The notes under the pieces were generated by a model. The model was not told the origin of the DNA. It saw only the letters and a program-made list of their open reading frames with translations, and did not search any database. Positions 24,118 to 30,660 of a DNA stretch of 30,660 nucleotides are shown here, one piece after another. Both the position numbers and the translations under genes were made by a program. The stretch comes from an uncultured Planctomycetaceae bacterium (GTDB lineage: Bacteria > Planctomycetota > Planctomycetia > Pirellulales > Pirellulaceae), in NCBI GenBank assembly GCA_903927685.1, contig CAIYOB010000282.1:1-30660 (forward strand), read 5' to 3'. Every line of letters begins with the position of its first letter. The stretch's first letter is position 1.

Positions 24118-24145
24118 CGTTCCCGCCGACGTCACGGCAGGAACG
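24118..24145. terminator. Inverted repeat between convergent rhodanese and PIG-L genes
   Basis: CGTTCCCGCC (24118-24127) and GGCAGGAACG (24136-24145) can form a 10-bp stem with one C/A mismatch and an 8-nt loop. The PIG-L stop codon is in the loop. No T-run follows on either strand, so it is at best a weak or factor-assisted bidirectional terminator. Confidence 0.3.
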
Positions 24146-25130
24146 GGAACAGCTTCCGCAGTTCGTCCTGGCTGGGCTGGCGGCCGTATTCACAGATCTC
24201 GAACGCCTCAGCGTACTTGACCTGCTTGCCCTGCTGTTCGCCGTACAGCTCGACCAATTTGCTGCGGCACTGGTCGGCGATTTGGGCCGCTCGCCGCCGG
24301 AAACTCTCCCGTACGCGTTCGAGGGCCGCCTGGCGCTCCTCCTCGTTCTGCGGCACGCGATCCGGACTGCCGGTGGCCCCGCCTTCGACGAATTGGGACT
24401 CGAGCAGCGCCAGGGCCTCGGCCTTCTTCTCGATCACCGGATCGATTGCCACAACGATGTCGGGCCGGAACGGATTGGGCGTCTTGAAGTTGTCGTACGA
24501 GTACAAGTAGACGGGGTTCTTCTTCAGGGCTGGCGTATCCGGGCACAAGAAGGGGACGGCGACCATGTACGCGCTGTCCTGCATCAGCACGCCCGTATAG
24601 CGGTGGTCGGGATGATAGTCGTTGGGCCGGTGGGCGATCACGATGTCCGCATTCCACTGGCGGATCAGTCGCGTCATGATCTTGCGGTTCTCCAAGGTTG
24701 GCATCAGTTCGCCGTCGTGGATATCCAGGACTTCGCTGGTCACACCCAAGACACCGGCGGCATCCTGCACTTCGTTGAACCGCCGCAGAGCCAGCGGGCC
24801 GCCGGCCATGCCCCAGTGGCCGATGTCGCCGTTGGTCATTGAGACCATCTTGACGGCGTGTCCCAGTTGGGACCACAGCGCCGCGGCTCCGCCGGCGCGG
24901 ATTTCGCAATCGTCCGGGTGCGCGCCGAACACGATCACCCCCAGCTTGCCGTCGTCCGCTCGGACGGGCAGCCCGGCAAAGGTCACGGGGCCGGCGGCCG
25001 GTGCCGCGGGGGACTCGGCGCCAGCGCTCGCAGGGGTTGCAGGCGACTCGCCCGGCCACGCAAAGCCGAATCCGGCGGCCAGCAGCAGTCCGATCACGAT
25101 CCCGCTGGATAACAGATACCAAGGTCGCAT
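24132..25130 (-). CDS. PIG-L family deacetylase (LmbE-like), membrane-anchored or exported
   Basis: This protein has 332 residues. The N-terminus (LLSSGIVIGLLLAAGFGFAW) is a signal or anchor segment, followed by an Ala/Pro linker to about residue 50. The catalytic motif A-H71-P-D73-D74-C-E76 and the second metal motif H173-P-D175-H176 define the zinc-dependent PIG-L/LmbE N-acetylglucosaminyl deacetylase family. TNGDIGHWGM and the final helical region are also typical. It probably removes an acetyl group from a GlcNAc-containing glycan or glycoside outside the cytoplasm. That would suit a sugar-degrading neighbourhood, but the substrate is not shown. AGGAGA precedes the start. The gene stands alone, divergent from the alpha/beta hydrolase at 25291. 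Confidence 0.93.
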   Translation of the reverse strand: MRPWYLLSSGIVIGLLLAAGFGFAWPGESPATPASAGAESPAAPAAGPVTFAGLPVRADDGKLGVIVFGAHPDDCEIRAGGAAALWSQLGHAVKMVSMTNGDIGHWGMAGGPLALRRFNEVQDAAGVLGVTSEVLDIHDGELMPTLENRKIMTRLIRQWNADIVIAHRPNDYHPDHRYTGVLMQDSAYMVAVPFLCPDTPALKKNPVYLYSYDNFKTPNPFRPDIVVAIDPVIEKKAEALALLESQFVEGGATGSPDRVPQNEEERQAALERVRESFRRRAAQIADQCRSKLVELYGEQQGKQVKYAEAFEICEYGRQPSQDELRKLFPFLP

Positions 25131-25290
25131 CGCTCGATCTCCTGTGGGGGGAAGGGAACTGCGGGCCGGCGGTGCGACGCCGTCGTCCGCACCGGCTGCC
25201 CGCCTTGATGTCTTGCCCGTTCAATGTACCGCACGCCGCACCATCTGCCAAACGGTGGACTGTGGCGATACAATGCGCCCGAGGTGCCCG

Positions 25291-26232
25291 ATGAATCCGC
25301 ATTCCACCACGCCGCCGAAATCGCCGCAGCTCAAGACAGTCCGGCGGCTGCTCCTGTTTGGGTTGTCCACGTACCTGGCCATCGTCGTCATGTTAGCCGT
25401 CCTGCAACGCGCGTTGATTTACCTGCCGGACCGCGAGTCCCGAATCGAACCCCAAGACGCCGGCCTCTCGCCCGGGCGTGTGCACACGATCACGCTGACG
25501 GCTGACGACGGCCTGGAACTCCGCGGCTGGCACATCCTGCCTCCCGGCCAGTCGGCCGCCGATCCCAAGCAGTGCGACATGCAGTTGGCTTGCGGCCGGC
25601 CCGTGGTTCTGTATTTTTCGGGCAACGCCGGCCATCGCGCTTGGCGGGTTCCAGAGTTCGAGGTATTCGCGCAACTGGGCTGCGACGTGTTCGTCTTCGA
25701 CTATCGCGGCTACGGCGACAACCCCGGCTCACCCAGCGAAGCGCGGTTAGCGGCCGACGCCACGGCCGCGTGGACCTATGCCACGCAGACTCGCCGCATC
25801 GCCCCCGCGCGCTTGATCTTGTGCGGCGAATCCCTGGGCGGCGGCGTCGCTGTCCGATTGGCCGCCGAACAGTGTGCGGCCGGCACGCCGCCGGGCGGGC
25901 TGGTGCTGCGGGCCACGTTCAGTTCGCTGCCCGATGCCGCCGCCTACCATTATCCTTGGCTGCCTGTCCGCTGGCTGCTGGTCGACCGCTATCCCTCCGT
26001 CGCGCGGATGCCGCAGGTAACCTGCCCGCTGTTGCACATCCACGGGCGCCGCGACACGATCATCCCGATCGAACTGGGGCGACGCCTGTTCGAGGCTGCG
26101 CCGCCCCGTTCCGCCAGCGGCATCCCCAAGCGTTTTGTCGAACTGCCGAGGGCCGACCACAACGACATCCTGGCGGTGGCGGAAACCGAGTTTCGAGCCG
26201 CCGTGGATGAGTTCTTGACCGGATGGAAGTGA
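25291..26232 (+). CDS. Membrane-anchored alpha/beta hydrolase (Bem46/ABHD13-like)
   Basis: This 313-residue protein has an N-terminal membrane segment (LLLFGLSTYLAIVVMLAVLQ, 20-39) that likely places the catalytic domain outside the cytoplasm. VVLYFSGNAGHR (105-116) matches the oxyanion loop of the Bem46 group (usually YFHGNAG, here Ser replaces His). The triad is readable: Ser181 in CGESLGGG, Asp255 in HGRRDTIIP and His290 in RADHND. Substrates of this group are mostly unknown acyl or thioesters. ATG 25291 is preceded by GAGGTG; an ATG 18 bp upstream lacks that. A TACAAT at 25269-25274 could be its -10 box, giving a short leader. It is convergent with the oxidoreductase gene. Confidence 0.9.
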   Translation: MNPHSTTPPKSPQLKTVRRLLLFGLSTYLAIVVMLAVLQRALIYLPDRESRIEPQDAGLSPGRVHTITLTADDGLELRGWHILPPGQSAADPKQCDMQLACGRPVVLYFSGNAGHRAWRVPEFEVFAQLGCDVFVFDYRGYGDNPGSPSEARLAADATAAWTYATQTRRIAPARLILCGESLGGGVAVRLAAEQCAAGTPPGGLVLRATFSSLPDAAAYHYPWLPVRWLLVDRYPSVARMPQVTCPLLHIHGRRDTIIPIELGRRLFEAAPPRSASGIPKRFVELPRADHNDILAVAETEFRAAVDEFLTGWK

Positions 26233-26290
26233 GCCAGCGCGAGGGGCGAGCGGGATACCAGCCCGACTGCGACGATGACGGAACGGTGCC

Positions 26291-27586
26291 TCACGAGACC
26301 CGGTGGGGATGCACGTAGGGTTCGCGATACGGGCGTTTCAGCAAACCGGCCGCCGACGGGTTGTCGATGATCTGTTCCGTGGCCTCGTCCCACCGGACGA
26401 CCGAATTGGATTCGTAGGCGATCATTCCCAACTGGACGGTCGTCGTCGAGCGGTACCCTTCCTCCACGCTACAGGCCGGCTGCCGGCGCGTGCGGACGCA
26501 CTGCAGGAAGTCGGCCATGTGCAGCGGACCGAGATCGCCGGCGACGGTGTTCTCCTGCCGCTTGGCGGGCTCGTTCCTCGGAATCACCACCCACCGTTGA
26601 TCGGACACGAACACGGTTGCTTCCTCCCCGTACAGCAGGACGCCGTTGTTGATCGACGGATCCCACTCGGCGGCTCCCCACAGCCGGTGCCGCCAGACGA
26701 CGGGCAGTTGGTCGAACTCGAAATGCACGGTCAGCGTGTCCGGGGTGGTGATCTTGTCTTTCAAGTAGTACAGCCCCCCGGCAGCCGTAATCTGCTGGGG
26801 AGTCGTCAGCCCCAGCATCATCCGTGTGGCGTCGATGTTGTGGATCCCCCAATCGACCAAGTGCCCGTGCCCGCTGGTTTTCTCCAGTCGCCAGTTCTTA
26901 TGGCCGACTTGAGGGCTGTACGGGATCTTGGGGCCGGGACCGCACCACAAGTCCCAGTCCAGCGTCGTCGGCGGATCTTGCGGAGTCGGGTCCAGGGTTC
27001 CGGTTCGATAGTGGATCTGGACGTCGGCCTGGACGATCCGGCCGGCTTTGCCAGCCTGGACGAACTCGGCCGCTGCGCGGAACGCCGGGCTCTGGCGGCG
27101 CTGGAAGCCGACTTGCACGATGCGGTCCGGGTGCTTCTTGGCGGCGTCGACCAGCGCCCGGCCTTCGCGGACGTCATAGGCCAGCGGCTTTTCGGCGTAC
27201 ACGTCCAAGCCGCGTTCCAGGCATGCGATCAGCTGCAGGGCATGCCAGTGCGGGGGCGTGGCGATCACCACCACGTCCAAGTCGGCCTTATCCAACAGTT
27301 CCGGATACAGCTTGAACGTCTGCGGCTTGCTGCCTTGCAGCTGGTCGAGTTCCGCGACGCTTTGGTCCAGGTGCGCGCTGTCCACGTCGCAGATCGCGGT
27401 CACCTCGACTCCGCCCACCTTGAGCGCCGCCTTGGCGTCGACCATCCCGTACCAGCCGACGCCGATGATGCCCATCTTCAACGGCTTGTCATTGGTGGGC
27501 GGTTGGCTGTGGACGGGGCGGACCAGGGCCAGCGTGGTGGCGGCCGCGGCGGCGCCGAGGAAGGTGCGACGAGTTGCGGTGGGCAT
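26291..27586 (-). CDS. Tat-exported Gfo/Idh/MocA family oxidoreductase
   Basis: This protein of 431 residues has a twin-arginine signal, R6-R-TFLG, with a hydrophobic Ala-rich core ending near residue 27; such exported members are abundant in Planctomycetota. The Rossmann domain shows MGIIGVGWYGM (G42-V-G-W-Y-G47). The catalytic-lysine motif AEKPLAYD (131-138) and the C-terminal alpha/beta domain with HLVDWGIHNID follow. It probably oxidises or rearranges a sugar or cyclitol using bound NAD(P). AGGAAG lies upstream of ATG 27586; an in-frame ATG at 27610 is less likely. It is the last gene of a minus-strand cluster with a kinase and an isomerase. A 132-bp gap with a strong inverted repeat precedes it. 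Confidence 0.93.
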   Translation of the reverse strand: MPTATRRTFLGAAAAATTLALVRPVHSQPPTNDKPLKMGIIGVGWYGMVDAKAALKVGGVEVTAICDVDSAHLDQSVAELDQLQGSKPQTFKLYPELLDKADLDVVVIATPPHWHALQLIACLERGLDVYAEKPLAYDVREGRALVDAAKKHPDRIVQVGFQRRQSPAFRAAAEFVQAGKAGRIVQADVQIHYRTGTLDPTPQDPPTTLDWDLWCGPGPKIPYSPQVGHKNWRLEKTSGHGHLVDWGIHNIDATRMMLGLTTPQQITAAGGLYYLKDKITTPDTLTVHFEFDQLPVVWRHRLWGAAEWDPSINNGVLLYGEEATVFVSDQRWVVIPRNEPAKRQENTVAGDLGPLHMADFLQCVRTRRQPACSVEEGYRSTTTVQLGMIAYESNSVVRWDEATEQIIDNPSAAGLLKRPYREPYVHPHRVS

Positions 27587-27629
27587 GGTTGGCTTCCTAT
27601 TCTGCTGCACATGGTACGCGCTTCCCGCC

Positions 27630-27682
27630 GGAAGCTGGCGGGAGGGCGGATTGACAGCGTCAAGTCATTTCCGCCAGCTTCC
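27630..27682. repeat. Perfect 12-bp inverted repeat with nested hairpin between isomerase and oxidoreductase genes
   Basis: GGAAGCTGGCGG (27630-27641) and CCGCCAGCTTCC (27671-27682) are perfectly complementary and separated by 29 bp. Within the spacer, TTGAC-AGC-GTCAA (27651-27663) forms a second hairpin. An alternative stem, CCCGCC (27624-27629) with GGCGGG (27637-27642), would compete with the long stem. In mRNA this could act as a processing or attenuation element between the two genes. It could also be a mobile repeat of REP type. No T-run makes it an ordinary terminator. Confidence 0.8.
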
Positions 27683-27718
27683 TCTGGGGCGCGGTTAAAC
27701 GAGGACCCTGCAGGCAAC

Positions 27719-28753
27719 TCAGCTGCCCAGCAGATGCCCGAGCACGAGCATTTCCAGCTCTTCGTAGTCGCGGGCGGCGATCAGCTCGGCCGCGGCGGCC
27801 TGCGGGAACGTGCGGACCTTGTCGACCAGTCGCAGGAAGATCGCGCGGCTGTTGGTCAGGTGCTTGTGAGCCACGTCGGCCTTCTGTGTCCGCATCGCCT
27901 TGACGTCCAAGCCCACAAACCGCCCGGTTGCCGGATAGTCGGCCAGTTCGAGGATCCGCACCTGGTTGAAGGCCACGCGCAGGTTGGCCGCCCCGAACGA
28001 CTTGTCCTGGTCGTACTTCAAGCCGTTCTGGTCGTTCAGGTGGACGCTGAACAGTTTATTCATCGACAGGGCAAACGCCATTTCGTCCGCGGGGTCGAGT
28101 CCGGCCAGCAGGGCATGGGCCGTCTCGATCAAGCCCCCCACGCGCTTCGGGTCGACCGTCTGGTGAGCCAGCGCCAGGGCGTGGCCGATGGTCGGGATGT
28201 ACGCCAAGTCGGTCGGCTCGTTGGGCTTGGGCTCGATTGCGATCTCGATCTCGGCATCGTATTCCAGCATCGTATTGATCGCTTCCAACAGCCAGCCGTG
28301 GGCCTGGATCGCGTTCTTGGATTCGCGGACGTAGGTGCCTTCGCGGGCCAGCCAGAGCACGATCAGCTTGGTGCCCAAGGCCTTGGCGATGTCGATCGTC
28401 CGCTTGGCCCGCTCGATCGCCCACTTGCGACAGGCCGGATCGTTGGCCGTAAAGCCGCCGTCGATACCATTGACATGCTCCCACAGGCGAGGCGCGACGA
28501 ACTCGGCGACCAGCCCCTCGTCCTTGAGCATCTTCTTCATCGCCGCGGCTTCCTTGCGGATCGCCGCCGGCGTCATCTCTTCCATCTTCGGAACCGCATC
28601 ATCGTCGTGGAACTGAACGGCGTCGAAGCCCAGCTTCTTGTACATCTTCAACTTCTTGGCGAACGAAATCTTCGGCCGCACCGCCGGTCCGAACGGGTCC
28701 GCGCCTTCGTGGATATTCCAGGGACCGAAAGAGAAGCGGTAGTCGCCAGCCAT
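27719..28753 (-). CDS. Xylose isomerase-like TIM-barrel sugar isomerase
   Basis: This cytoplasmic protein of 344 residues resembles short (actinobacterial-type) xylose isomerases over its length: FSFGPWN, FHDDDAVP (His49, Asp52), GGFTANDP, the metal/substrate motif IEPKPNEP (Glu174, Lys176), IETAH (Glu210, His213) and KYDQD (Asp248, Asp250). It would interconvert an aldose and a ketose using two divalent metals. One metal position differs: the aspartate of the HIDLN motif in xylose isomerases is His238 here (SVHLN), as I recall for L-rhamnose isomerases. The true sugar may therefore not be xylose. GGAG precedes the ATG. It lies 58 bp downstream of the PfkB kinase gene and before the oxidoreductase. 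Confidence 0.85.
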   Translation of the reverse strand: MAGDYRFSFGPWNIHEGADPFGPAVRPKISFAKKLKMYKKLGFDAVQFHDDDAVPKMEEMTPAAIRKEAAAMKKMLKDEGLVAEFVAPRLWEHVNGIDGGFTANDPACRKWAIERAKRTIDIAKALGTKLIVLWLAREGTYVRESKNAIQAHGWLLEAINTMLEYDAEIEIAIEPKPNEPTDLAYIPTIGHALALAHQTVDPKRVGGLIETAHALLAGLDPADEMAFALSMNKLFSVHLNDQNGLKYDQDKSFGAANLRVAFNQVRILELADYPATGRFVGLDVKAMRTQKADVAHKHLTNSRAIFLRLVDKVRTFPQAAAAELIAARDYEELEMLVLGHLLGS

Positions 28754-28811
28754 GGTTCATTTCTCCGTGTGGTTGCAGTAGTGAAAATGGTTGTTCGCTG
28801 AGAATCGGTTG

Positions 28812-29780
28812 CTAAGCCGGACTGTCCAGCCCTGCCAGACGTAAGGTCTCGGCGAAGCCCCGCAAGCCGGCCGTGGCACCGTAGCCGGTCACGCAGCAGG
28901 CGCCTGTGGCCGCGGCCAAACGTCCCGCCTGCTCGACGGGCATCCCGCGCAACAGGCCGGTCAACAGCCCGGCGTAGTACGAATCGCCCGCGCCGGTCGT
29001 ATCGACCACGGGGCCGGGCGCGGGCACGACAGGGATCTCGATGTATTGGCCCGCCGCCGGACTGAGCAAAGCGCCTTCGCTGCCGAGTTTCACCCCCAGC
29101 AGGCCCGGCGCTCCGCACGCTCGAAACACGTCGATGATCCGCCGCGGGTCGCGCTCGCCCGTCTGATGCTCGGCCTCCGCCCGGCTGGGTACATAGACAT
29201 CCAGTTGCGGCAGGATGCGGTCCAGCGGCTGTAGCTTGCCACCGCTGCCGGCCGCGTCCAACGCCGTCTTGCAGCCGGTCTGGCGGATCGCGGCCAGGAT
29301 TTCCGGCAAGTCGGGTTCCAGCCGCGGCATCAGCGAATAGTAGCCGATCAGCGTCATGCGACTGGCCGCGAACACGTCCAGGTGCTGCAGGAAATGAGCC
29401 TTGTCCATCAGCCGCGGCGCGCCAACGCAATGCGCAAAGCTGCGTTCGCCGCTGGGGTCGATCAAGACCGCCGTGGTGCTCGTGGCGCCGGTCGGGTGCG
29501 GCAACAGCCATTGTGTGTTGACGCCCTCCCGTGCCAGATTGTTCCGGATCACCGCCCCCCAATCGTCGTTACCCGTGTAACTGAAGGCGGCGACCTTCAT
29601 CCCCAGGCGGGCCATCGCGACGCCGGCATTCGACACGATCCCGCCCGTCGTCACTTCGATCGGCTGTGTTTCCAGCAGTTTTCCGCCACCGATCGGGGCC
29701 TCCAGGGGCACCGGGCGGACGAGGATATCCACCACGCACGATCCGCACAGCACGCAGTCGAAAGTCAGGTTCGTGTTCAT
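28812..29780 (-). CDS. PfkB (ribokinase) family carbohydrate kinase
   Basis: The protein has 322 residues. The PfkB fold is clear: the N-terminal substrate-binding GGIVSNAGVAMARLG (46-60), a central STTAVLIDPSGERSF, and the C-terminal signature DTTGAGDSYYAGLL, with Asp266 as the catalytic base and the preceding GAG as anion hole. It would phosphorylate a sugar, probably the ketose made by the neighbouring isomerase; the exact substrate cannot be read. ATG 29780 is the first fitting start, though the ribosome site is weak (GCTCC). It is the first gene of the kinase-isomerase-oxidoreductase cluster and divergent from the partial gene at 29996. Confidence 0.92.
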   Translation of the reverse strand: MNTNLTFDCVLCGSCVVDILVRPVPLEAPIGGGKLLETQPIEVTTGGIVSNAGVAMARLGMKVAAFSYTGNDDWGAVIRNNLAREGVNTQWLLPHPTGATSTTAVLIDPSGERSFAHCVGAPRLMDKAHFLQHLDVFAASRMTLIGYYSLMPRLEPDLPEILAAIRQTGCKTALDAAGSGGKLQPLDRILPQLDVYVPSRAEAEHQTGERDPRRIIDVFRACGAPGLLGVKLGSEGALLSPAAGQYIEIPVVPAPGPVVDTTGAGDSYYAGLLTGLLRGMPVEQAGRLAAATGACCVTGYGATAGLRGFAETLRLAGLDSPA

Positions 29781-29809
29781 GGAGCAATAATGTAGCAAAC
29801 GGCCCCGCA

Positions 29810-29859
29810 CCGCAACACTAGACAAACCGGTATAACCCGTGGGGATATCCGGATTGCGG
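29810..29859. promoter_or_regulatory. Nested inverted repeat in the kinase/unknown-gene divergent region
   Basis: CCGCAA (29810-29815) pairs with TTGCGG (29854-29859). Inside it, CCGGTAT (29827-29833) pairs with ATATCCGG (29845-29852) with one bulged base. The element lies 30 bp upstream of the kinase start in a 215-bp divergent gap. It could be an operator or a folded leader. I see no match to a known site. Confidence 0.3.
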
Positions 29860-29895
29860 CGTGGGTGACTTGTCGCCGTCGGAGGATTCGCTAGC

Positions 29896-29923
29896 TTCGC
29901 GGACGCGATACGGATGCTATACT
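29896..29923 (+). promoter_or_regulatory. Candidate promoter of the partial gene at the window end
   Basis: A consensus-like TATACT (29918-29923) is preceded, after a 16-bp spacer, by a poor -35 TTCGCG (29896-29901). It lies 72 bp before the GTG at 29996. Confidence 0.35.
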
Positions 29924-29995
29924 TGCTGGTTGTGCGACGTGTAGCAAGCCCCACTGCTGGGAAAACTCTCCCTCCTGACGAGCATCTAACGAGCC

Positions 29996-30660
29996 GTGGT
30001 ACAGAAATCAGTACAGAAATCACTGGACCGGAAACTGGCGCGGATTCTGGCCGACCGTTCGTGCCGAGATTTCATCCTGGCTGACGCCAAGGATGCCGAC
30101 ATGGCCTTCGGGTTGTCGGCCCCCGGACGCAGCCCCGAGCACTATGCGCGGGAAGCCCACTTCCGGACGCTGGACGAGTACCGCCAGTTGATGCGGGAGA
30201 TCGTCGCCCAGGGACTGGTCGACATCATGTTGATGAGCGCCAGTTCGAACGAGGCGCTGACGATCCGCGAGCGGATCTTCGAGTCCAGCCACGTGACGCC
30301 GGCCGTGCGGGCCAACGACACAACCGACATCTGGCTGGCGGCGGGCAGCGGGCGGTACACGGGCCAGCCGTCTCGGCCGTTCCGCACGGCGACGCTGGAC
30401 CATATCATGTGCGGCAAGCGGGAGTGTGCGCCCGACGAGCGGGGCTTGGGGGCGGACCTGGGACTGTACTCGGTCACCTTCAATAACGACGTGGCGCTGG
30501 ACTTGCCCACGCTGGAAGCGTACAAGTCGTTCCGGCTGGAGGCCGAGGCGAAGGGTTTCCGACATTTCCTGGAGGTGTTCGATCCCAATGCTTGCGGCGA
30601 CCATCCGCCCGCCGATATCGCTCAATTCGTGAACGATCACATCGTGCGGACGCTGGCGGG
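29996..30660 (+). CDS. Partial gene of unknown function, runs off the right edge
   Basis: An open frame runs from GTG 29996 (in-frame TAA at 29987-29989 just upstream) to the window end, giving at least 221 residues with no stop. It reads MVQKSVQKSLDRKLARILAD, then RDFILADAKDADMAFGLSAPG, LVDIMLMSAS, TPAVRANDTTDIW, ADLGLYSVTFNND and FRHFLEVFDPNA. The codon use and coherent composition show that it is real. The mix of IMLMSAS, LYSVTFNND and FLEVFDPN suggests a TIM-barrel, perhaps an aldolase-like enzyme; I cannot name a family with confidence. The divergent sugar kinase makes a role in sugar metabolism plausible but unproven. No signal peptide is seen. Confidence 0.8.
   Translation, partial: MVQKSVQKSLDRKLARILADRSCRDFILADAKDADMAFGLSAPGRSPEHYAREAHFRTLDEYRQLMREIVAQGLVDIMLMSASSNEALTIRERIFESSHVTPAVRANDTTDIWLAAGSGRYTGQPSRPFRTATLDHIMCGKRECAPDERGLGADLGLYSVTFNNDVALDLPTLEAYKSFRLEAEAKGFRHFLEVFDPNACGDHPPADIAQFVNDHIVRTLA

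Noticed and set aside
26303..28801. An 832-codon plus-strand open frame across the oxidoreductase and isomerase genes
   Set aside because: It spans two well-supported minus-strand genes and an intergenic repeat. Its translation has no recognisable motifs.

Overview
The window looks like a piece of a Planctomycetota chromosome, probably Pirellulales-like. This is inferred from sequence character, not from a database search. The DNA is GC-rich. The gene content is typical of that phylum: a formylglycine sulfatase, a heparinase II/III-type lyase, a PQQ-like beta-propeller protein with a WPQWRGP start, an SBBP-type repeat, a Tat-exported Gfo/Idh/MocA oxidoreductase, and a 23S rRNA gene that is not joined to a 16S gene.

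Layout. Positions 1-1719 hold the 5' part of a 23S rRNA gene on the minus strand. It has its own leader, a boxA-like site and a near-consensus promoter. Directly upstream on the same strand lie an SGSH-like sulfatase and a small zinc-ribbon protein (2011-4227). Back-to-back promoters at about 4264-4323 separate these from a plus-strand run: uronate isomerase family protein, ComF-like phosphoribosyltransferase, DUF502 membrane protein and hemC (4406-8521). A gene-poor stretch of 430 bp with one possible decayed fragment follows. Next is a secreted polysaccharide/ester degradation block (8952-15623): heparinase II/III protein, secreted alpha/beta hydrolase, GH5-like glycosidase and PQQ-like propeller protein. 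A 71-residue mini-protein carries one SBBP repeat.

The centre (16293-21025) is the most unusual part. A 1358-residue protein has two FHA domains, about nine tandem coiled-coil units of exactly 103 residues, and a C-terminal membrane anchor. It meets head-on a 219-residue protein with two matched zinc ribbons and its own C-terminal membrane anchor. One CTAG palindrome supplies both stop codons. Beyond it are an unrecognised conserved-looking protein (minus), then a plus-strand run of a four-S1-domain RNA-binding protein, a HIT protein and a rhodanese. A PIG-L deacetylase and a membrane-anchored alpha/beta hydrolase follow.

The right end (26291-29780, minus strand) is a sugar-catabolism cluster read as PfkB-type kinase, xylose/rhamnose-isomerase-like enzyme, then Gfo/Idh/MocA oxidoreductase. 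A perfect 12-bp inverted repeat lies before the last gene. A divergent gene of unknown function runs off the window end.

The sulfatase, uronate isomerase, heparinase-like lyase, glycosidase and sugar kinase/isomerase/oxidoreductase cluster would fit breakdown of sulfated, uronic-acid-containing polysaccharides. The genes are not one operon, so this is inference. The FHA coiled-coil protein and its zinc-ribbon partner are the best candidates for an undescribed structural or signalling module.
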